From: Lytechinus variegatus
Lineage: Eukaryota; Echinodermata; Echinoidea; Temnopleuroida; Toxopneustidae
Reading direction: 5' to 3'
Length of the DNA: 64,000 bases
NCBI RefSeq assembly: GCF_018143015.1
Contig: NC_054747.1
Span: forward strand, 37,439,733 to 37,503,732
Shown here: positions 46,475-57,960 of the stretch, in pieces
How positions within the stretch are numbered: the stretch's first letter is position 1
Layout of the letters: each line of letters begins with the position of its first letter
Notes under the pieces: generated by a model
Seen by the model: only the letters and a program-made list of their open reading frames with translations
Database searches by the model: none
Told to the model about the DNA's origin: nothing
Position numbers and translations under genes: made by a program

Positions 46475-46705
46475 TCATAATTCCGAAGGTTCTTTATTCC
46501 AAAGGTTGGTAATTCCGAGACACGTAAATTGCCTATACCTCGATGCTCCTTCATCCGTAAACGTAAATGGGTTCGCTAATTCGAACATTTGTGGCGTTCT
46601 TCCGAAGGTTCGTTAGTCCAAAAACAAAATAAGGTTTGTTGTTCCGAAGGTTTGTGAGTTCAAAAACGTTTGGAATAACGAAGCTTCGGAATTACGAATG
46701 TATGC
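46475..46705. repeat. repeat rich in ATTCCGAAGGTT motifs with inverted ends
   Basis: TTCATAATTCCGAAGGTTC at the left is inverted at the right (TTCGTAATTCCGAAGCTTC). CCGAAGGTTCGT-like units recur about five times between. A small element or minisatellite. Confidence 0.55.
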
Positions 46706-48105
46706 GAAAATTTATGACTCTTACAAAGACAGCCCTGTCCAGTCAATGGAACATACACACGTTTGATTTTTGCACATTAATTGCCAATGAATGCTTTGAT
46801 CTGGTGCAAGAAAAATCACTTTTAAAACACAATACTCAAAACAATTCGTAATCAAAATTATTGGAAAATTTTCCCTAAGAATAATGAAATAATTATATTA
46901 CAATACAAATTATACAGAAAAAGCTTTCAACAATTGTAAAATATTAATTCTCATTACAATCACAAATTTAGTGGACATAATTATCAACGGTGAAATCATC
47001 ACTTTCATTCTTCTACTCTTTTCTCCTTACCAATATTTCCCTTCAAATTTCTTGTGATTGTCCTTTAATCAATTCATTTGTGTATCTTATTAACAATCCA
47101 CATCGAATGTCTTGGTTGCAATAGAAAATATCAGTTAGCGGTACTGACAAGAACAAACCTGCCTACTTCCGTCACCTTCATTGGATGATTTCAATTCCAG
47201 TGTTAGAGTTGGTGTTGGAAGTACAATTTAGATTGCTTCCCTAGCTCTAAAACCTATTCAGAATTTACATTCATTCACAACATTGGTAGCTTAACACCAA
47301 GTGATTGACTTTTCAGGACCAACTGCATTTTATGTTTGCTATGCTCATGTGAAACTTGACCCAAAACCAACATCAATAGGGTAAAAACTGAATTTGCAAA
47401 CACCCATTGCCATGTTGAAATATAAAATTTAAAAAATTGTTTCTGCTATTAACAATTTAGTCGATGCAGTCCTCATTATTTCAATGAAAATGACATGATA
47501 CACAACTTTATTCTATTTTAAACATCGAGACACATCATATGACCTAGTGACTTTATCCTAAATTCAAATAGTGTTGAACAATAAATGAACAATATATTTT
47601 GTGTTGGTGGGACAATAGTATGGTGAAAGTATATGGTTCTGCAACAGAAAAAAATATTCAGATCAGAAACAGATACAAAATAAACAACACAAAACAAATT
47701 TTACCCATCTCCACCCCCCCCCCAAAAAAAAATAATAAAATATTAGGAGCTGTACAAGTATGTGCAGACTAAAAGAAATGAAATCATTGACCTTACCAGG
47801 ATGCATAATCAAGCTACAACAATCACTATACAATTAGCTGTTAGTATATACTGAGTTCTTGCATTTCTTGTTCGACACTCAATCAATTTGACTGGGTACG
47901 AAATTTATGCACTTCTATGTGTTTCAGTACATCCCCTGGCAAGGCAGGCATATCTCGAAGTATTACTTTTTTTTAAATGATAGTATTTTCTTAATATGAA
48001 TTTCTTTGTTTTTAGAATTTCTTATTTCTTTGTTTTTTAATCTTTTGTTTTTTTCAATGGAAAATATCACAGACCGTTAAACATCTAAATTAATTAAGCA
48101 GACCA
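46706..48105. other. intergenic
   Basis: AT-rich with a C-run at about 47714; nothing recognisable. Confidence 0.35.
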
Positions 48106-48109
48106 ATTA

Positions 48110-48370
48110 GAAAGAAAAATGATCACCCTTATATGAATTTCATCTCCCATAGACTTTGTACACAAATCATAAAATGAGCCAAAGTCACGTGACATCGCGA
48201 TTCTATTCCCATATGTCTCGAATTTGGTCTCAAAAGTTGCGCAAGACTTCATAGAAAAAGTCATAAGATTTTGCGGCGCTACCTTTTTGCATTTCAGAAA
48301 TTTTGCGCGAAGCGTCAAGGGGGCCATCATGGCCCTCCCCCCTAGTCCTCTTAGGGTTAAAGCCCTCATG
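48110..48370 (-). repeat. dispersed repeat, same family as 9955-10310
   Basis: Minus-strand GCGCAACTTTTGAGACC and adjacent CG-containing motifs match 9955-10310. It ends at TTAACCCTAAGAGGAC on the minus strand. Confidence 0.45.
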
Positions 48371-49555
48371 ATCAATTATTAATTTCATGATCGATCATAC
48401 ACAAGTTTAATTTCATTTTGAAATTCCAGTGAATTTAAATTTCAATATCATAATTAGTTATAAATCTGTAAACAAAAATGATTTATTACTAATTAAAGCC
48501 AGGATTTGTCATAATTTAGTTCACACACATGACCAAGAATTGACCAATTGTACAATAATCCATGCAATCAATTATGGAGTTGATAATCAGCCCCTCAGTG
48601 ACTAACGCTGTATGTCCCAAATAACTGGTCCAAACAACTGCTATGAATTGGTGATGAGTTAACTTATGCATTTCTTACAATACGAGAAGACAGGCGCTAA
48701 GTGGCACTTTAAATCAGCCTTTAACGATGTGAAGCCAAGAGATTAAATTATCAAGTGGTTATTATCATTTGTCTTCCTTGGTTTACTATACCATTTAGAA
48801 ACTAATACAAAGTATTTTTGACAAACTACAGTCTGAGTTGAAAACTACATTAACTTGTACGGGGTAGTAATTCATGAAGTATCTTGTCTGAGATTTTCAA
48901 TGAACAATTTGTTCAGAGCCAATCAGATGCAAAAATTTTTCAGTAGCTTATAACAGTTGTTAGTGAAAAAATCACTAATTTATTTGTTTCATGGAATACT
49001 CCCAGGGTTAGATTGATTTTATTTGAAGAGTCTCGGAGAGATTTCTGGGAAACGTCTGGAGGTGGGTTTGGAAAATGGACATAACAAGGATAGAGCCTGT
49101 ATATGTTGGTTAACCCTTTGCGTGCTGATGTTGCAAGTTTGCCCAGGCGTACAACTAAATTGAAGAATCATAATAATTAGTTTTCTCCCCTACCTTCAAA
49201 TTAGATAAACTAATAAAAGGCAATAGTTCTTAAATGACATCTACATAAGCATCAATGATGCAATATGGATGAAAATAACTTGGAAACAATTGTCATTATT
49301 ATCCCCCAAAAATAGCTCAGTGTGCAAAGAGTTGATATGATAAATGGAGTATGAGAATAATAAATAACCCTTTTGTTGCCTGCCCCTCTCTCTATCAAAA
49401 ATACAGATAAATGCACTCTAAAACTATACTGACCCAACAAGAACCACTTCACACCAATCGATAATATGCCATTCTAAATAACGTGGCAGCTTTGATCTGT
49501 CTGGAGTCGGTTTTGTTACATGTAGTTTGACTGCTGCATAAGAATAATCTAGTCG
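48371..49555. other. 3' flank of the zinc-finger gene
   Basis: AT-rich. Minus-strand AATAAA occurs near 49019 and 48978, about 540-580 bp beyond the stop codon, and could end the zinc-finger transcript. No other gene is seen. Confidence 0.4.
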
Positions 49556-51892
49556 TTAAACATAATCTGACATTTCATCATCATCAAGGGAAAAAGCACC
49601 GTCGTATTCATCATCATCACCTCCATCGTCATCATGATTATCCTCCCTGTCAACAAAAGGTTCAGCATCATCATCTTCTGGGGTAAAGTTAAAACTGATA
49701 TCTTTAGAGGTACTTGCAATGTCAGCAGAAGATTGCATTAATTGGTGTTCTTGATCAATGTCCTGATCTTTGCTGGGTACCTTTTTAAATGAAGAACCAT
49801 CATGGTCACTATCAACCTTAGGAACACTATTACTGTCGGATTCATGATTATTTAAAGTATTTGTAGTATCTTCTAGATCTGAATGGTCATGGTTGTTGAG
49901 TGTCTTTGAGGATTTGTTGAAATCATCCAGGTCACTGCCCTTGGAGAGCATCTGACGCAGGAACACCCCAGACACCGCTTGGGAATCATCATTCATGACA
50001 TCAAAGCCATCATCATCCATGTTATCATCGAAGTCATACATAGGGTCATCGTCATCATCGTCATCATAATCTTCCTTGTGTTTAGTGTTGGCACGGCGAG
50101 CAGTCTTGGCACTGTCTTTGCCACGGTGGTACTTTCGCTTGTGTCTGGCAAGGTAACGCTTCACGTGAAACTCTGCATCGCATTGATCACATCTGTACAC
50201 CTTACCTTCGACGTTGTGGAGTTGCATGTGGACGCTGAGCGCCGTCTTGGATTTGAATTTCTTGTCGCAGATGGAGCAGGTATGGCTGTACACGTCAGAA
50301 TGCACGATGTTGATGTGTCTGTTCAAGTACCACTTGATGGTGAAGGCACTCCCGCAGGTTTCACAGACGTGAGGCTTGACATCGGAGTGGATCTTCTGGT
50401 GCTTCACAAGGAGCTGGCGAGTGGAGAACGTTTTGCTGCACGTTTCACAGGTGAAGGATGCGTTGGTGTGCGTACCTTCATGGACATGCCGTAGATGATC
50501 AGTCAGGAATGTCTCGGAGCATATTCTACAAGAAAAGGATTTCTTCGGTTTTGTCCCAGGAGAGTCACCCTCACCATTTCTGGAGATGTAGCGGTTGTGA
50601 ATCGCTCTGTAATGTCGCAGGAGTGATCTGCGGGCCAGAAATGTCTTACCACATTCCTCGCATGTGCTATCAGTTCCATCATTTTGGACTTTACTCGGAG
50701 TACGCTTTTCTCGCGATGCAGCCCTGGGATACGTATCAGGGGTTTTTTCACGGGATGATTCTCCACCTTCAGTATCCTGTAATTCACCTTCTTCTCCGTC
50801 GTCCTCCTCCAACACATCACCGTCCCCATTGCCACTCTCAGAACCCTCATCTTTACCGTGAGCTTTACGGACATGCTTGTCGCGCGATGACTCCTTGAAG
50901 AACAGCTTGCCACATTCCTTACAGAGGAAGCGTTCCCGATTCTCATGGATTTTCTCATGCCACATAAGAGATGCTTTCCTGTAGAAGGACTTTGGACACT
51001 TGGAACACTTGAAGGACTTGATACCAGTGTGCTGCAATTCGTGCTGTTTGAGGTTGGTCTTTTTGGAAAAGCGATGTCCACACTCCTTGCACTCAAAGGG
51101 CTTCTCACCTGTATGCACACGCTCATGATGAACCAATTCTCTTGGGGTACGGAACTGTTTAGGACAGTACTTGCAGTGGTGTGGCTTATGGCCAAGGTGC
51201 ATTTTTTCATGAGTTATTAGATAGTCTGGATTCTTGAAAGTCTTATTGCAATAGGAACATTGATGGGGGCGCTCTTCTGAATGTGTGCGTCTGTGGCGAT
51301 TGACTTGGCTGCTGGTCGCAAAGGAACTCTCACAGATCCCGCATTTGTAGGGCTTCTCTCCCGTATGGGTGCGTTCATGCACCTGAACATCTCCGATCCG
51401 AATGAAACGCTTGGGGCAGAAACGACACTGCAAGGGCTTGTCGTTGCCGTGCGTGCGTTTGTGGATGCGGAGCGCACTCCGTGTACGGTAAACGTTTCCA
51501 CACTCCTGACACATAAACGGTGCTTCGCCTGTGTGCGAGCGGACATGATCATCATACCTGCGCCTTTCATGGAATACCTTCGGGCAATACGGACACGGCA
51601 TGGTCTTGTCCTCATGTAGACGAGAGTGAAACCTCTTGCAACCAAGAGTTGGAAATGCCATGTCGCAGTAACAGCACACGTAAGGTGGTTTGCCAACCAG
51701 ATCTTGTAGGTGCCGTTCCAGCTTACGGGGCTGCTCATAGATGATGTTACAATGTTCACACTGGTAGTACCGCTTCTCCCGAGTCTTGGTACGAGGTTTG
51801 GCTTTTCCAGAATTCTTGGGGTTGATGGGCAAGGTGGGGCATGTCCCTACACTACTTCCTGTTCGTCTCAGTTCCATTTGCTCTTCCAGCGC
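49556..51892 (-). CDS. C2H2 zinc-finger protein, last exon (17 fingers)
   Basis: 778 codons after acceptor TTATTTTTAG| (exon starts GCGCTGGAAGAG at 51892), phase 0. It encodes one degenerate (YYQCEHC...) and ten canonical C2H2 fingers, an acidic linker with GESS/TPDT, then six more fingers, and a very acidic C-terminal tail (DDDDDDDPMYDF ... DDDEMSDYV). Several links are TGEKP-like (HTGEKPYKC, HTGEKPFEC). It is predicted to be a nuclear sequence-specific DNA-binding regulator. The frame is intact. Large antisense ORFs across this exon are shadows. It belongs with exons at 53817, 54584 and possibly 59693. Confidence 0.9.
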   Translation of the reverse strand, partial: ALEEQMELRRTGSSVGTCPTLPINPKNSGKAKPRTKTREKRYYQCEHCNIIYEQPRKLERHLQDLVGKPPYVCCYCDMAFPTLGCKRFHSRLHEDKTMPCPYCPKVFHERRRYDDHVRSHTGEAPFMCQECGNVYRTRSALRIHKRTHGNDKPLQCRFCPKRFIRIGDVQVHERTHTGEKPYKCGICESSFATSSQVNRHRRTHSEERPHQCSYCNKTFKNPDYLITHEKMHLGHKPHHCKYCPKQFRTPRELVHHERVHTGEKPFECKECGHRFSKKTNLKQHELQHTGIKSFKCSKCPKSFYRKASLMWHEKIHENRERFLCKECGKLFFKESSRDKHVRKAHGKDEGSESGNGDGDVLEEDDGEEGELQDTEGGESSREKTPDTYPRAASREKRTPSKVQNDGTDSTCEECGKTFLARRSLLRHYRAIHNRYISRNGEGDSPGTKPKKSFSCRICSETFLTDHLRHVHEGTHTNASFTCETCSKTFSTRQLLVKHQKIHSDVKPHVCETCGSAFTIKWYLNRHINIVHSDVYSHTCSICDKKFKSKTALSVHMQLHNVEGKVYRCDQCDAEFHVKRYLARHKRKYHRGKDSAKTARRANTKHKEDYDDDDDDDPMYDFDDNMDDDGFDVMNDDSQAVSGVFLRQMLSKGSDLDDFNKSSKTLNNHDHSDLEDTTNTLNNHESDSNSVPKVDSDHDGSSFKKVPSKDQDIDQEHQLMQSSADIASTSKDISFNFTPEDDDAEPFVDREDNHDDDGGDDDEYDGAFSLDDDEMSDYV

Positions 51893-51904
51893 CTAAAAAT
51901 AACC

Positions 51905-52262
51905 ACAACATAAAAATATTAATATTAGTTACATTCATATAGTACTTCATACGTACATGTAAGTGCTTTACATCGTAAATATTATTACCCTGTTCACAGA
52001 ATCCATCAATGTTCCACACATGAAGTGCACCATCTCCACTCCCTGGGGAGTATCCTGGCCAGGCAACCATTTATCAGTGCACACATGCCAATCTAATCAC
52101 AATGACGTCCACATCCTACCGCGAACCCATTTAACACCTGGGGCGGAGAGTGGCAAACATGGATAAGTACCTTGCAAAAGGACATTGGCGCTGGATGGTA
52201 TTCGAGCCCTCAACCCATGGTTTAAAGAGGCAAGCGGCTGAACCACTACACCATGGCTCCTC
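51905..52262 (-). mobile_element. tRNA-derived SINE abutting the last-exon acceptor
   Basis: On the minus strand the head reads GGAGCCATGGTGTAGTGGTT (A-box-like) and then GGGTTGAGGGCTCGAATACC (B-box-like). The body is about 270 bp and the tail is AAGTACTATATGAATGTAAC followed by AT repeats, the 3' end seen in many echinoderm SINEs. Its end lies about 13 bp from the splice acceptor at 51893-51894, so its T-rich tail forms the polypyrimidine region. Confidence 0.75.
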
Positions 52263-52677
52263 CTTGTAAGGATATCAAATTATAATAAAGCCTTCACGCA
52301 ATAAATCTCATGCTGTGGGGATATGTACATTAGGATAGTCTCAATTCAAGTATAAATATGAATTACATAACACAACCATATACATGTACAACATTTAAGG
52401 CAATAATTGAAATGTTGAAGAGGCGGGAGTCTTTTGTTGGCAAAATAACAAAAGCTGCGGGCACAAAGAGTGCAAAATTATTGCCAAGAGTATGTCCATG
52501 CAACTCGTGAAAATTAATAAACACAAATACATGTATGGTTTGTTGTTGTGCCATGTTAAGACACTACTGTCCAATAAGAAAACTATAAGAAAGTATTTTA
52601 CACCATACATGTAAACCAAGGCCATCCATCTCCTATTTATATATTTTTCTTCATTAAACCAAATTTACGTAAAATAT

Positions 52678-53586
52678 GTTCAGGAAAAATTCACCCAAAC
52701 AAAAAGTTGATTTAAATTAAAAGAGAAAAATCCAACAAGCATAACAGTGAAAAAAAAAATTGAAACCTTAGAAATGCAAAATAAGAAATTTGATATTTCT
52801 AAGATTTCGCTTAATTTCACAACCCTAATGCATTGAATTGTTTGAACATTTTATGGTTCAGTCAAGTTGGTCCTGAATGTCAAATCTGTAAAAATTGAAA
52901 TATTGCATGATTTTGAAAGTTTAGTTATAAATCTCTTTTAAAAAAATAGCATTATTGATCTCGAAATTTCTTACGCTCTGATTTTTGTGCTTTCACAGAA
53001 GCTAACTTGCTGTAAGAGTTTCTTTCTCAAGTCAATCCCAACAAAAAGTTACTTTAAATAAAGAGAAAAATTCAACAAGCGGAGGTAAAATAAGAAAGTT
53101 ATGACATTTTAAAGTTTTCACTTTAATTTTACAAAGAATTCTATGCACATCCTGAGTTGTATGCAAATGAGGTGACTGATTACATCACTCACTCTATTTC
53201 TTTTGTATTTTGTGATATGAAACATTAAATATTTTTATTTTCTTCTCATTGTCATGTCAATCAAGATATGTTCCTCCCTGAACAAGTGGAGTTACCATTG
53301 TTTTGACATTTATGGTTCAGTCAAGTTGGTCCTTCTTTTCAAATCTGTAAATATTGAAATATTGTATAATTCAAACAAAAAAAAGGAAATACATGTACTG
53401 AGTGATGGACATCGTGAAACTCTCATCTGCATATCAGTGAGTTGTGCATATAACTTTTGTGAAAAATAAGCGAGAATCTGAAATATCGTAACTTTCATTT
53501 TTTACATCCACTTTCCAATTTTCAGCGTTCAGTTTTTCTCTACTGATTCAAATCATTATTATTCTGGGATGGACTTGACTTGTAAA
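52678..53586. mobile_element. two decayed T1 MITE copies
   Basis: AATTCACCCAAACAAAAAGT (52686) and CAATCCCAACAAAAAGTTAC (about 53035) resemble T1 left parts. TATTTCTTTTGTATTTTGTG and GGGATGGACTTGACTTGTAA (53565-53586) match T1 interior and right end. No TTAA remains at the right end. They lie within the zinc-finger gene intron. Confidence 0.5.
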
Positions 53587-53788
53587 GGCACATTCACACT
53601 GCCCGAGCGTTGTTGGAGCGGTCGTGGAGCAGAGAGAAAAAATCATCACCGCTCGCTACCGTTCACCATTTTCAATTTCGATTGGGTTTTTTTTTTCGAT
53701 TTTTTCCCCGATTTTGTGAGTGAAATTCGACCCCTTCTCTCTACCGCTCCACGACCGCTCCAACAACGCCCGGGCGGTGTGACCGGCC
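53587..53788. mobile_element. ~200 bp palindromic MITE beside an exon
   Basis: GGCACATTCACACTGCCCGA is mirrored by (reverse complement) GGCCGGTCACACCGCCCGGG; the inner arms GTTGTTGGAGCGGTCGTGG are exactly inverted. The right end is 28 bp from the splice donor of exon 53817-53930. Confidence 0.85.
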
Positions 53789-53816
53789 AAGGGTCAATGA
53801 ACTATCCTACATATAC

Positions 53817-53930
53817 CTGTGAAGTGGCTGGCATGTTGACTTGAGTTGAGCCATGCTGTAGAGCCATCTGAAGAAGGGAGGGTCTCAACAACGGGTCATC
53901 GGTTCCACTTTCCGCTGACATTGACAAAGA
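53817..53930 (-). CDS. zinc-finger gene, middle exon
   Basis: 114 nt, phase 0 at both ends, bounded on the minus strand by CTTCCATACAG| and CACAG|GTATAT. It reads SLSMSAESGTDDPLLRPSLL followed by QMALQHGSTQVNMPATSQ. It links the 54584 exon (ending ...DYSSK) to the finger exon (ALEEQMELRRT). It is polar and carries no domain. Being too short for a standard ORF scan, it is supported by splice sites and phase only. Confidence 0.8.
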
Positions 53931-54039
53931 CTGTATGGAAGAATATTTAAAGATTCAGTAGGAAGCATAGAGAGTTTTGATAAGATCTATGCCTTTAACA
54001 TGGCAAATTGAGGGTAAGGGGTAATGCTGATATTGTACC

Positions 54040-54265
54040 AAGTCTATAGTGAGTGAGAAACATCATTGACTCTCTCATTTGCATACATGTATCACTGATA
54101 CTGTAACTGTATTTTAAAAATAAGCAAAACTTTACAATGTCATAACATTCTTAGTTCACATCTGATATTCATGAAATTTTCAGCATTATGCTTGTTTGAT
54201 TTTTTTTTCTTCTAACTATTATTCTAATCAAAATCAAAATTCTACTGGGGTGGTCATGTCCTTTA
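54040..54265. mobile_element. T1 MITE, right half
   Basis: ATAGTGAGTGAGAAACATCA ... ACTGGGGTGGTCATGTCCTTTAA, matching the right half of 31851-32454. Confidence 0.55.
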
Positions 54266-54583
54266 ATGAAGTATGCACAGCATTGAATATGGCAAGGCAG
54301 AAATTAGAGATACAGATTGATATTTACCAACAGGATTAGTCAATCTATTGGACATTTTTTTTACTCATTTCCCATATTTATTCAAATCAAAACCCAGAAT
54401 CAAATTACATACAGGCTATTTATTAATGAAACTACATTTTATTACAGCATATTACAAATATTTTATAAATATGTGTGATACCCTCAAACTTTCACGTACA
54501 CTGTACATGTAGGTCTTAAACTTCTGCTAGTATTGGAACATTTTACATAATCTTGGACCAAGGTCTTCCCATCATATAATTAC

Positions 54584-55604
54584 CTTACTGCTGTAATCCA
54601 TGGGATCCAAGCCGCTCTGTTCTCCGGACGTTGACCCTCCACGTCCATCTAGGAAATATCCCCCTACGTTCAGAGAAGGCGAGTCCGACGGCACATGAGT
54701 CCAGGATAATTGACCCTCACTCCTATTCTGTCTCAGTCTAACCTTGGGTATTGACAGAATGGGAAGCATGGAGCTGTACGGTCTCGAAGGAACAGGGCTG
54801 GCATTGGTGCTACTGGTGCATGAGGGACCAGGGCTATGATCTGTGCTACTGGTGCTACTTGAAGTCCTGTCTGTGGGTGGCGTGGGACTGCCAGGATCTG
54901 TCTTTGGCACCACTTCAGGAAATGTGGAATCCTGGATAGGCGAGCCGTGACTGGCATGGTCCGTTGCTTGCGGTGACGGACTACTAGGCTCTACCTTGAG
55001 GTTACAAGGCGTGGTGGAATCTTCCACTGGCAAGGCAGGAGGAGTTGACTCTGTCACTTGAGGACAAGGAGAATCGGCATGATGATGGCGAAGTACATCT
55101 GGGCCCACAGACATTGCACTTGATAGATTGTTGTCCCTTTCTGCATACTCCGTGCCATCCTTGAGTGTGCTTTCCACGTTATCCTCCACAGGCAATTCAG
55201 GCAACGGACAGGCAGCTACATCAACCGCACTTCCTCCATCACAACCTGGGGATACAAGATCACCACTTTGTCCTTTATGTGCTGTAAAGTTATTCACCTT
55301 TGGCAAGAATTTCACCTTCAAGTCTACTTCAACGTTTTCAGGTGAAACCGATTTTTCTCTGCCAGATGAAAGCTCGCCCAGTAAAGGTTTCTCCTCTCCA
55401 GCAGTGGTGTCCCCATCCTCTCCAGAATATTTTAACCTGGGACTAGTTGGTTTCTTGATGCTCAGGTCAAGAGCACCTGCAGCCCTGTCCCATTCTTTCA
55501 ATTCTTGCTTTGGTTCCATGTTAGCAAGCTGGGTGTTATGATGGTGTGTTGAGTTGTTTGGAGTTTCAAGTTGTTCCTTTGGTACTGCATCATGATAAGC
55601 CATC
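54584..55604 (-). CDS. zinc-finger gene, N-terminal regulatory exon with CtBP-type motif
   Basis: 1021 nt between TTTATTTTTAG| (55605-55606) and AGTAAG|GTAATT (54583). From the ATG at 55603 it encodes 340 residues: low-complexity S/T/P-rich sequence with GALDLSIKKP at about residues 43-52. This resembles the PxDLSxK motif that binds CtBP co-repressors. Repeated S-P-x and STTP/SPxP blocks suggest a disordered regulatory region. The first base (55604) completes a codon from an upstream exon, so this ATG need not be the start. Together with the fingers it suggests a transcriptional repressor. Confidence 0.85.
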
Positions 55605-55789
55605 CTAAAAATAAATAATAAAAATTCAATGATTAATCATTCAAGTAAATTAGGAAAAAAAGTGCTTAAATTTAACTTTTCAGAATAGGAATGTAAATAC
55701 ACAGGTGACCAGATACCCCAAAACCAACAATACCTCGCCCAAAATGAATTTTATGATTTTCATTGTGTTTGAAAACCACTTCCTAAAGC

Positions 55790-55986
55790 TTGAAAATGAT
55801 ATACAACTTGAGAAAATTGTTCTGCAACCACCCTGCCTGTGGGGAATCTACATGAACATGTGGATCTTTATGGTATGCCAATGCAGTAAACAGCACACAC
55901 TTTTTTAAAAAATCATTAAAAATATCGCTTTTGTGACTGAAAGTACTAATTTCCATTTTGCAATTCATATTTTATAAGTAACTTAA
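55790..55986 (+). repeat. intron duplication, copy 1 left part
   Basis: CCACCCTGCCTGTGGGGAAT, TATGGTATGCCAATGC and TATAAGTAACTT match 58436-58580. The copy continues after the inserted MITE at 57766-57960. Confidence 0.8.
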
Positions 55987-57765
55987 TTAAAGGACAAGTC
56001 CACTCAGTACAGTACCCCATGTACAATTGGACGCCATGGTGCAAAGACATGTTTTGGTCAGCTCCGCGGTACCACTTTTAACTAAGTTTTACAGCCATAC
56101 CATATACCATTTACTTCTTTGATTTGCGACATTTGATAAGTGGAACGTTGTTATACTACCTCTTCATTAATACTTTGTGCAGAAATTCATTATTTTGCTA
56201 CTTTTGGCTTGACATTTACTCCCTTCGCCTCCATGTCAACGCGTACAGTGTACTACACGTGCCAGTACTAGCCCCTCGGACAAGGTCGCTCAACCCGAGC
56301 CAACGCCGAACTGAAGGCCGACATAAAAAACGCTATCCGAGGTGTTATGTCAGAAGATAGATGAGTTACGCAACGACACTGCAACCATGCACCATAAAAT
56401 ATCTGACCTAAAAAACCGCTATGACGGCTACGAGTGAACGGACCGTCCAACTTCCAAACCTACGTGAGGACCACAAACCGACATGTCAGTCATAGAGAAG
56501 AAACTGATTCTCCTCAAGCTCTACCAGAGAAAGGCTAATCTCCTCTTTTATGGGGTCCCCCATAACAGAGATGAAAACGTCTATGAGAAGCTCCGCAACG
56601 TCTTCGTTAATCTTGGTCTATCAGTGGAGGATGCAAATGCCATATCCATCGCAAATGCACATCGATTACCCCGCAAGTCGCAACCTGGAGCAGCCGCCCC
56701 TCCCCCTGGTCCTGAGCCCATCATAGCAAAGTTTGTTATTTTTAGTGTTCGTCAGCGTATCCTAGAAGCCTCCGAGCATCAGCAACGCGTACCTCACAGC
56801 GATGCAAATAATCTTAGCAGAATTTCGGTGAGAACCGATCTTCCACAAATCATGAAAGCTCATAGAGCTAAACTCGCTACAGTAGCATATGGTTTGAGAA
56901 AGCAGAAAAATCTATCAACCAAGATATTTGTCAAGGATACCAATGTTATTCTTCAATTCAAGACCAAGGGCACCAGTGAATGGAAGACCTACCAAGACTA
57001 ACATCTCTGTCCTGAAAATAAAATGTTTAACATAATGATGCACTATAGTAAAGTTTCATGATCTAATTGATTTCAACATTTCATAATATTATGCTCCAAG
57101 ATGATGTCTTACTAAACTCCTTTGCCTATAAATTATGGTATCATAAAAATAATATAATTCTATTACTCCTTACTCTTGATTCATCATATGTATCACAAAA
57201 TAATGTTTTTATGACAAAACACAAGTCGTACTATATATGTCTTATTGTGATTACTGCCTAAAATGTCTCTGCTGAGAATTTAAAATTTACATCAAAAAAG
57301 GCTTTATGTCTTTTTTGTTCTATTTACTTGATATATTGGCCATATAAATATTGACAAAAAATGTTTGTATTTTATCATAAGAAATATGAAATATTCTCAT
57401 TTTCTCCTCATTGTCAAGTGAAACAATGATTAATTTCTCCCTGAACATGTGGAGTAAGCATTGTGTAATACTATATGGTTCAGTGAAGTTGGTCCTTATA
57501 ATCGTCAAATATGTAAACAAATGAAATATTGTATAATTCAAACAATAAAAAACAAAAGAAATAGTGAGTGAAGGACATCATCGATTTTCTCATTTGCATG
57601 TCCAGAAATTGTGCATATCACTGTTTGTGAAAATAAGAAAAATTTTAAAATGTCAAAACTTTCTTACTTTACATCTGATTTTGATGAAATTTTCAGCGAT
57701 GCTACTTTGATTTTTTTCTCTATTTACTTAAATCAACATTTTTCTGGGGTGGACTTGTCCTTTAA
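55987..57765. mobile_element. T1 MITE carrying a LINE insertion
   Basis: Left TTAAAGGACAAGTCCACTC at 55987, right GGTGGACTTGTCCTTTAA at 57765. The T1 right part is 57340-57765. A LINE ORF1-bearing segment occupies roughly 56030-57330. The duplicate at 58436-58800 lacks both and shows the empty site. Confidence 0.7.
56270..57003 (+). pseudogene. LINE ORF1 (L1-type) fragment
   Basis: 56483-57001 is open for 172 codons: LYQRKANLLFYGVPHNRDEN, AISIANAHRLPRKS, PIIAKFVIFSVRQRILEAS, and LATVAYGLRKQKNLSTKIF. This is the RRM plus C-terminal domain pattern of L1-like ORF1 proteins. Upstream, a heptad-like ELKADIKNAIRGV / KISDLKNRYDGY coiled-coil region at 56300-56440 is broken by frame changes. ORF2 does not follow, so the insertion is truncated. 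Confidence 0.7.
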
Positions 57766-57960
57766 GAATCATTTTTGTATTCACCGGAGCACTCAAAGAA
57801 TTAAATTTTTGGCATATTTGTGTGTATGCCCTATATTGGTAGAAAGTAGAATTGCAAGAAAATTGTCATTTTTCAATCTCTATTTCTAACATCTATAGAA
57901 AAATATAATTGAAAGAATTCAGTTTACTTAAGAGTAAAGTTATAAACAGTAATGAATAGC
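57766..57960 (+). repeat. intron duplication, copy 1 right part
   Basis: GTATTCACCGGAGCACTCAA and GCATATTTGTGTGTATGCCC match 58590-58720. Confidence 0.8.

Noticed and set aside
49979-51744. Long plus-strand ORFs (up to 171 codons) and a 235-codon minus-frame ORF over the zinc-finger exon
   Set aside because: They are shadows of the finger-repeat codons; composition is repetitive and they have no domain or splice context.
52180-52262. tRNA gene on the minus strand
   Set aside because: A and B boxes are present but there is no cloverleaf-competent acceptor stem and a SINE body and tail follow.
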